Shown here piece by piece: positions 36,008-41,345 of a stretch of 41,345 nucleotides of DNA. The stretch covers positions 1 to 41,345 of the forward strand of contig NZ_CACVAD010000041.1 of NCBI RefSeq assembly GCF_902726545.1, in the 5' to 3' direction. Source of the DNA: Yersinia artesiana. Its GTDB lineage: Bacteria > Pseudomonadota > Gammaproteobacteria > Enterobacterales > Enterobacteriaceae. The position numbers and the translations under genes are program-made. The notes beneath the pieces are model-generated. The model saw only the letters and a list, made by a program, of their open reading frames with translations. It was not told the origin of the DNA and made no database searches. The first letter of the stretch is position 1, and each line of letters opens with the position of its first letter.

Positions 36008-36823
36008 ATGAGTCAGACATCAAGTTTAAAAGGGCAATGTATTGCTGAAATGCTGGGCACCGGGTTGCTGGTCTTCTTCGGTGTCGGGTGTGTGGCAGCG
36101 CTAAAGGTGGCTGGAGCCAATTTTGGCCAATGGGAAATCAGTGTGATTTGGGGCTTAGGCGTCGCGATGGCTATTTATCTGACCGCCGGAATTTCTGGTG
36201 CGCATCTAAACCCGGCGGTGACGCTGGCATTCTGGTTGTTTGCCTGCTTTGAACAACGCAAAGTATTGCCTTATATCGTGGCTCAGATAGTTGGTGCATT
36301 CTTTGGTGCGGCGCTAGTTTACGGTTTGTATTCCAGCCTGTTTATCGACTATGAACAGGCGCACAATATGGTGCGAGGAGGTATTGAAAGCCTGCAACTG
36401 GCGGGGGTTTTTTCTACCTATCCCAATATCCATCTCGGACTGGTTCAGGCATTCGCAGTGGAAATGGTCATCACTGCTATTATGATGGCGATGATTATGG
36501 CGCTATCTGATGATGGCAATGGGATCCCACGCGGGCCGCTGGCACCGTTGTTAATTGGTTTACTGATTGCGGTTATTGGTGCATCCATGGGGCCGTTAAC
36601 CGGCTTTGCCCTGAATCCTGCGCGCGACCTGGGCCCGAAAATCTTTGCTGCGCTTGCCGGCTGGGGAAAAGTAGCCTTTACCGGTGGATTCAATATCCCT
36701 TATTTCCTTGTCCCGCTCTGCGCACCTGTTGTCGGTGCTTTGCTCGGAGCATGGCTCTACCGTCAACTAGTGTCGCCTCATCTTCCTTGCGAAAAACCTG
36801 CGGCGGTTACTGAGCGTCAGTAG
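36008..36823 (+). CDS. glpF: Glycerol facilitator (aquaglyceroporin)
   Basis: A 271-residue MIP-family inner-membrane channel with six membrane segments. The two NPA boxes, GAHLNPAVTLAFW (about 64-76) and TGFALNPARDLGPKI (about 200-214), have the Asp after the second box (NPARD) that marks glycerol-conducting members. AGGA lies seven bases before ATG 36008. It is 45 bases after gdrA, last in the operon, and closed by a terminator, so it probably supplies glycerol to the dehydratase and dehydrogenase. Confidence 0.95.
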   Translation: MSQTSSLKGQCIAEMLGTGLLVFFGVGCVAALKVAGANFGQWEISVIWGLGVAMAIYLTAGISGAHLNPAVTLAFWLFACFEQRKVLPYIVAQIVGAFFGAALVYGLYSSLFIDYEQAHNMVRGGIESLQLAGVFSTYPNIHLGLVQAFAVEMVITAIMMAMIMALSDDGNGIPRGPLAPLLIGLLIAVIGASMGPLTGFALNPARDLGPKIFAALAGWGKVAFTGGFNIPYFLVPLCAPVVGALLGAWLYRQLVSPHLPCEKPAAVTERQ

Positions 36824-36839
36824 GTTAAGCCGGATAATA

Positions 36840-36866
36840 AAATCCACGCAAATGCGTGGATTTTTT
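36840..36866 (+). terminator. Terminator of the dhaBCE-gdrA-glpF operon
   Basis: AAATCCACGC pairs with GCGTGGATTT around AAAT, followed by a T-run. It begins 17 bases after the glpF stop. Confidence 0.85.
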
Positions 36867-37299
36867 ACTATCACCCCTAAACCCCTTCTTGGGGAGGTGG
36901 TGATTGATTCTGTAAGGCTTAGAGCCTGAAGAAAGCCAATGCCGTTTTTCCTTACTCATCACAAGTAAAAGGAGGCACACCAACATGTGCCTTTACAGAA
37001 GTTGATCACCTCATGTTCATTGTTTAACATTAACAGGATTTAGAAGTGTCTTGAATTAATGATCCATTTATGGACGCCCCGGGTAATGCAAGAAATGGTT
37101 CGATACGGTTTGCGACCATATATCCGGCGTCATCAGTAGGTTTAATTACCGGTGCTATGATGCCATTTGAACTCTGTTTCTTTATCACTACACCGGTATA
37201 AAATTACCTAGCATCACTTCAGGCTGTTACAGGGACGGCAAAGTAAATTGTAAGGTGTAGGGCTTTGTCGCATTAACACTGATATATGAGCAAAAATCG
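36867..37299. other. Gene-free stretch between the dha regulon and IS1
   Basis: About 430 bases with no ORF worth calling. The last ~40 bases before IS1 (GGGCTTTGTCGCATTAACAC and onward) resemble an insertion-sequence end, but no matching second end was seen. It is probably acquisition debris. Confidence 0.5.
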
Positions 37300-37354
37300 G
37301 GTGATGCTGCCAACTTACTGATTTAGTGTATGATGGTGTTTTTGAGGTGCTCCC

Positions 37355-37630
37355 GTGGCTTCCATCTCCATCAGTTGTCCCTCCTGCTCAGCTACTGAAG
37401 GCGTGGTGCGTAACGGTAAAAGTACTGCCGGACATCAGCGCTATCTCTGCTCTCACTGCCGTAAAACATGGCAACTGCAGTTCACTTACACCGCTTCTCA
37501 ACCCGGTACACACCAGAAAATCATTGATATGGCCATGAATGGTGTTGGATGCCGGGCAACCGCCCGCATTATGGGCGTTGGCCTCAACACGATTTTACGT
37601 CACTTAAAAAACTCAGGCCGCAGTCGGTAA
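37355..37630 (+). CDS. insA: IS1 protein InsA
   Basis: A 91-residue regulator/DNA-binding part of the IS1 transposase, from a GTG start. A zinc-binding cysteine pattern ([10 protein letters not shown], then CSHCRKTW) precedes a helix-turn-helix ([20 protein letters not shown]). InsA represses the IS1 promoter and is fused to InsB by a -1 frameshift to give the transposase. Confidence 0.95.
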   Translation: MASISISCPSCSATEGVVRNGKSTAGHQRYLCSHCRKTWQLQFTYTASQPGTHQKIIDMAMNGVGCRATARIMGVGLNTILRHLKNSGRSR

Positions 37631-38052
37631 CCTCGCGCATACAGCCGGGCAGTGATGTGATTGTCTGCGCTGAAATGGACGAACAGTGGGGCTACGTCGG
37701 TGCTAAATCACGTCAGCGCTGGCTGTTTTACGCGTATGACAGGATACGGAGGACGGTTGTGGCGCACGTCTTCGGTGAACGCACTCTGGCCACACTGGAG
37801 CGTCTTCTGAGCCTGCTGTCGGCCTTTGAGGTCGTGGTATGGATGACGGATGGCTGGCCGCTGTATGAATCCCGCCTGAAGGGAAAGCTGCACGTAATCA
37901 GCAAGCGATATACGCAGCGAATTGAGCGGCATAACCTGAATCTGAGGCAGCACCTGGCACGGCTGGGACGGAAGTCGCTGTCGTTCTCAAAATCGGTGGA
38001 GCTGCATGACAAAGTCATCGGGCATTATCTGAACATAAAACACTATCAATAA
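37549..38052 (+). CDS. insB: IS1 protein InsB (transposase catalytic part)
   Basis: A 167-residue catalytic part overlapping insA in another frame. The DDE-type residues fall in [24 protein letters not shown] and [16 protein letters not shown]. The frame is open throughout, so the IS1 may be functional. Confidence 0.95.
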   Translation: MPGNRPHYGRWPQHDFTSLKKLRPQSVTSRIQPGSDVIVCAEMDEQWGYVGAKSRQRWLFYAYDRIRRTVVAHVFGERTLATLERLLSLLSAFEVVVWMTDGWPLYESRLKGKLHVISKRYTQRIERHNLNLRQHLARLGRKSLSFSKSVELHDKVIGHYLNIKHYQ

Positions 38053-38067
38053 GTTGGAGTCATTACC

Positions 38068-38360
38068 CTAAAAGCGAGTTGTTTTAAAAGTATTCAAATG
38101 CTAAGTTAATGAAATTAATTATAAAATTTTGCTTACGGTTAAGCCTTTCGTCGTATTGGTTTTTTCAGGGCTGGCGGGGCGCTGTCTTGTTTGTCCTTTA
38201 AGATTTATTTATTCTTCGAGCGCTAAGCGTCCATTCGATAATTTCGATGAATATATCCCCTGTTTGCCCTCCTCTGGCCTGGCGACATGGTGTACGCTCC
38301 TGGCAACGCTGAACTCAGAATATTTATCCAGTCACTCTATTTTTTAAGAGCAGTAAACCT
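38068..38360. other. Leader region of the adhesin gene
   Basis: 293 bases that are AT-rich next to IS1 and become GC-richer towards the gene. No ORF with support and no clear promoter was found. A GAG nine bases before the ATG is the only possible ribosome binding site. Confidence 0.4.
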
Positions 38361-41300
38361 ATGACTACAATAAAGAACCGTCGTTTACGTCCGCGTGCGC
38401 ATCGTTTTGCTCTTGAGTCTCGCCAGCTTTTTGATGGAGCCGCTCTGGCTGAAACCGCCATCCATGAGGCATCGGCAAGCGATCTGGTGCACCATGAAAG
38501 CGCCACCGAACCCGCGAAGGCGCTGGATATTCCCCACGCCGCCACAGCCGACGCCGCAAGCGAAAAACCGGGCAGCGCCGCCAGCGAAGTCTATGTAATA
38601 GACCAGCATATCTCCGGCTGGCAGTCGCTGGTGGACCAGGTGCCGCAGGGCAGCCAGGTGGTGATTATCGATGAAAACAGCTCGGGTCTGAGCCAGCTTG
38701 CCGACGCGCTGAAAGGCGAAACCAATATTTCCGCCATTCATATTCTGAGCCACGGCGCGTCCGACGCCATTACGCTTGGCACCGATGTGCTGACGGCGGA
38801 CAACCTCTCGGCGTGGTCTTCACAGCTCAGCGCTATCGGCGCGAGCCTTAGCGACAGCGGCGACATCCTGCTTTACGGCTGCGACGTCTCCGCCCAGGAT
38901 AACGCCTTTATCACCCGCTTCGCCGAACTGACTCAGGCGGACGTGGCGGCCTCCAGCGACATGACCGGCAGCGCGGCGCTTTCCGGCGACTGGGTGCTGG
39001 AAAACCATACCGGCAGCATTGAAGCGAAAACCTTCGCCTTTGATTACGACGGCCTGCTGGCCGGGCCGGAAGTCACCGCGCCGGAAAAAGGCATCACCGT
39101 CGCCGAGTCGAGCAGCCTTAACGCCGCAGGCGCCGATACCGCCACGCTCAGCGGCTGGCAGGTCAGCACCACGGACGCCAGCGAAACCGTCATAGTCACG
39201 GTGAGCCTGAGCAACAGCGCCATCGGCAAACTCAGCGACAGCCAGACCAGCAACGCTTCGCTGACCATGACCGGCACTGCCAGCGAAGCGCAGGCCTGGC
39301 TTAACAGCATCACCTTTACCTCCGCTGACGTCGAGCTTGGCAACACCGGCGCCAGCGGCAAGCTGGACGTCACGGTGCGCGACAGCGCGGGCGTCAGCAC
39401 CAGCAAATCCATCGATGTGACCGTGACCCCGTCGAACGACCCGGTAAGCGTGGCCGACGCCACCCAGAACGTGCCGGAGATCGAATCGGGCGGCAGCGTC
39501 ATCACCACCGTGACCCTTAACGCCATCGATGCGGAAGTAACGGCGGGCACCCAGCAGCCCGTGCAGATTGTCTATGCTCTGACCGACCTGCCGCAGTATG
39601 GCTATCTGACGCTGAACGGCGACCGGATGGGCGTCGGCTCTATCTTTACCCAGCAGGATTTGATCGACGGCAAGGTGAAGTATGTCCACACCGCCACGGG
39701 CGCAGACCAGAACGCCGCCGACGGCTTTACGGCGGTCATCAACGACGGCGCGACGCCGAAGGCGCAGTCCGATACCGTCCACGTCACGCTGAACATTACC
39801 CCGCAGAACCAGGCGCCGACCCTTAGCGGCAGCGGCGTGGTCTTTGAAGGCCAGCCCAACAATGCGGTCAACACCGGCAACGTCGGCCAGTATATAGAGG
39901 CGGACGGCGGCGGCGATCCGGGCGACACAACGCTGACTCTCACCATTACCGCCCTGCCGACCCACGGCACGCTCTGGTTTAACGGCGTCGCCGTCACCGT
40001 CGGCCAGACCTTTGACTATGCCGATCGCAATCTGCTGACCTATGCTAACGACGGCAGTGAAAACCAGGGCACCGACAGCTTTGGCGTACGCGTCACCGAC
40101 CAGGGCGGCGGCACCGGCGTGCCGGCCAGCACCGACGGCACCATTACCCTGACCGTGCGCCCGGTGGATGACGACCCGACTCTGGACAACGTAACGCTGC
40201 ACGCGCAGGTGGACGATCTGGCGAACGCCGTCACCCTTACGTCTGCGATGATCGGCGCAAGCGACGTGGATTCCACCGATAACCACCTCAGCTTTATCGT
40301 TGACGACAGCAAGCTCACCCACGGTTACCTGACGCTGGACGGCTACCGCCTGCAAAACGGCGGCACCTTCACCATGCAGGATATCGTCGACGGCAAAGTG
40401 CAGTACGTGCAGTACGCCAGCGCCAGCGCATCGGGTGACACCGACAGCTTCAACTTTGTGGTGGTGGACAACACCACTGCGCTGCGCTGGAACGCCGACG
40501 GCACGACCTACAGCCGCATCGGCGGCGTGTACACGCCGGGCACCGAAACGCTGACCAGCTTTACCTTTACCATCGGCCTTGCGGTGGTCACGGGCGGCGG
40601 TCCCGGCACGATTCCGGATCGCGTCACCACCATTACCAACCGCGATTCCACCTGGGCGGGCGTGGACTTCACCTCTGGCTACGCCCGCGGCGAAGTGGAA
40701 GAAGGCGGCATCCTCGTACTGAACGGCACCAGCGGCGACTTCTCCAGCGTGCCGGGCCTGAGCTACACCGCCACGGGCGTGGACGCCTCGCAGGTGGTCT
40801 ATACCTTCCTTGGTTTCTCGAACGGCGCAACGGGCGGCGAGCTGCAAAAAAATGTCGGCGGCAGCTGGGTGACGCTCGGCGAATACGCCACCTTTACGCA
40901 GGCCGACCTCGACAGCGGCAATATTCGCTTCCAGCACGACGGCGGAGAGACCTTTGTCTACGCCGCGGCGTTCTCTGTCTCGGCGGGGCTGACCACGCTC
41001 GATGCTAACGGCAACCCGGTGACCGATATCTGGACGCCGACGCTGAACATCTACGTCACGCCAGTGAACGATCTGCCGGTGGTAACCGGCTCCTCCTCCA
41101 CCGTAATCGCCGAAGGCGAAACCGCTTACCTGACCACCGGCCAGATAGCGATAAGCGACCCGGACGACGCCAACAGCAGCAACGGGCTGGAAGAGAGCGC
41201 GACGATCAAAGACGGCAGCGCCAGCGCCAACAACTATGCCTATAACAACGACGCGACCGACGCCAACGTGATCTCTTCCCTTCTTTCAGTACCGTTGTAA
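38361..41300 (+). pseudogene. Giant repeat adhesin/RTX-like exported protein, 5' part only (DUF4347, cadherin/Ig-like repeats)
   Basis: 979 codons of a very GC-rich gene. Near the N-terminus, LESRQLFDGAALAE (18-31) resembles the LEPRxLFDGA motif found at the start of large secreted bacterial proteins. A DUF4347 domain covers about 76-225 (IHILSHGASDAITLG, GDILLYGCDVSAQD, ADVAASSDMTGS). Several cadherin/Ig-like repeats of about 100-120 residues follow, each closing with motifs such as VTPSNDPVSV, ITPQNQAPTL, VRPVDDDPTL and VTPVNDLPVV. Such proteins are usually several thousand residues, with a C-terminal type I secretion signal and adjacent secretion genes. Here the repeat sequence stops mid-domain after DATDANVIS and unrelated AT-rich bases give a stop. 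The gene is therefore probably truncated by an insertion or rearrangement. Confidence 0.75.
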
Positions 41301-41345
41301 AGTAGAGTTTTGGCCCTTCTTTTCCGTCCAAAAAGAGGTCATTCG
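41273..41345. other. Abrupt junction and start of unrelated sequence at the window edge
   Basis: GC-rich repeat codons end near 41273 and are replaced by AT-rich sequence (CTTCCCTTCTTTCAGTACCG and onward) running to the last base. A mobile-element end or other rearrangement is likely, but too little is visible to identify it. Confidence 0.5.

Larger units (their letters stand above)
37300..38067 (+). mobile_element. IS1 insertion sequence, 768 bp
   Basis: Complete IS1. It begins GGTGATGCTGCCAACTTACT and ends TTGGAGTCATTACC, and its length is exactly that of IS1. insA and insB are both open. The flanking 9-mers, CAAAAATCG on the left and CTAAAAGCG on the right, agree at seven of nine bases. 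That could be a decayed target duplication, or unrelated flanks joined by recombination between IS1 copies. Confidence 0.97.

Noticed and set aside
37255..37299. Possible IS5/IS903-like terminal sequence (GGGCTTTGTCGCATTAA) before IS1
   Set aside because: Only a partial resemblance to such ends, with no opposite end or transposase remnant found.
38820..40937. A 705-codon open frame on the minus strand opposite the adhesin gene
   Set aside because: It is a product of very high GC and third-position bias. Its translation is a low-complexity G/A/V/R/H series with no domains, and the plus frame shows clear DUF4347 and repeat domains.
1..41345. CRISPR array, rRNA or complete tRNA gene
   Set aside because: No regularly spaced direct repeats, rRNA-like sequence or complete tRNA cloverleaf was seen on reading; only the partial tRNA-Ile at 4606-4652.

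Overview
The window comes from an enteric gamma-proteobacterium (Enterobacterales). The support is a tRNA-Ile(CAU) fragment with its terminator, a P4-type satellite/genomic-island module, near-canonical IS1, and a complete Citrobacter/Klebsiella-type dha (anaerobic glycerol) regulon. The genus cannot be named from this sequence alone. The window is a mosaic. Positions 1-4600 are visibly AT-rich, 4600-18400 are mixed, the dha block (19.8-36.9 kb) has intermediate composition, and 38.36-41.27 kb is very GC-rich.

Layout. (1) 104-4462: three co-directional exported-protein genes, a secreted two-domain NagZ-type GH3 enzyme, an outer-membrane beta-barrel and a NamZ-type (DUF1343/GH171) exo-muramidase. 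They lie behind a good CRP-like site and look like a unit for scavenging peptidoglycan sugars. (2) 4606-4652: the 3' part of a tRNA-Ile(CAU) gene, the attachment scar of an island. The tRNA 5' half was not seen in the window, so the far end of the island was not found. (3) 4779-13012: island backbone, with a hairpin repeat upstream of a P4-type integrase, a Fic protein with a small convergent antitoxin-like gene, an unrecognised 337-aa protein, AlpA, a DUF3987/YfjI-like ATPase and a YfjJ/inovirus-Gp2-like protein. A rearranged cargo gene and a second, truncated YfjJ copy follow. (4) 13305-18324: a very large N-terminal SIR2-domain (defence-associated sirtuin-like) gene, broken once by an in-frame TGA and once by a 1221-bp IS3/IS407-group element flanked by a 4-bp target duplication. 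Removing the IS restores the reading frame exactly. (5) 18.4-19.8 kb: no convincing gene.

(6) 19813-36823: the dha regulon. On the minus strand are PTS-type dhaKLM plus an ATP-dependent DHA kinase. On the plus strand are glycerol dehydrogenase dhaD and the regulator dhaR. On the minus strand again are a cobalamin adenosyltransferase, the small glycerol dehydratase reactivase subunit, 1,3-propanediol dehydrogenase dhaT and a GlcG/HbpS-like protein. On the plus strand the coenzyme-B12-dependent glycerol dehydratase dhaBCE, the large reactivase subunit and a glycerol facilitator complete the set. Glycerol enters through GlpF and is either oxidised (DhaD) and phosphorylated (DhaKLM or DhaK), or dehydrated (DhaBCE) and reduced (DhaT). 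A 15-bp palindrome occurs as three pairs, each 31-32 bp centre to centre, in the two divergent promoter regions, and is the best candidate for the DhaR operator.

(7) 37300-38067: IS1. (8) 38361-41300: the 5' part of a giant repeat adhesin (LEPR-like N-terminal motif, DUF4347, cadherin/Ig-like repeats). It appears cut near 41273 by a sharp sequence junction running to the window edge.
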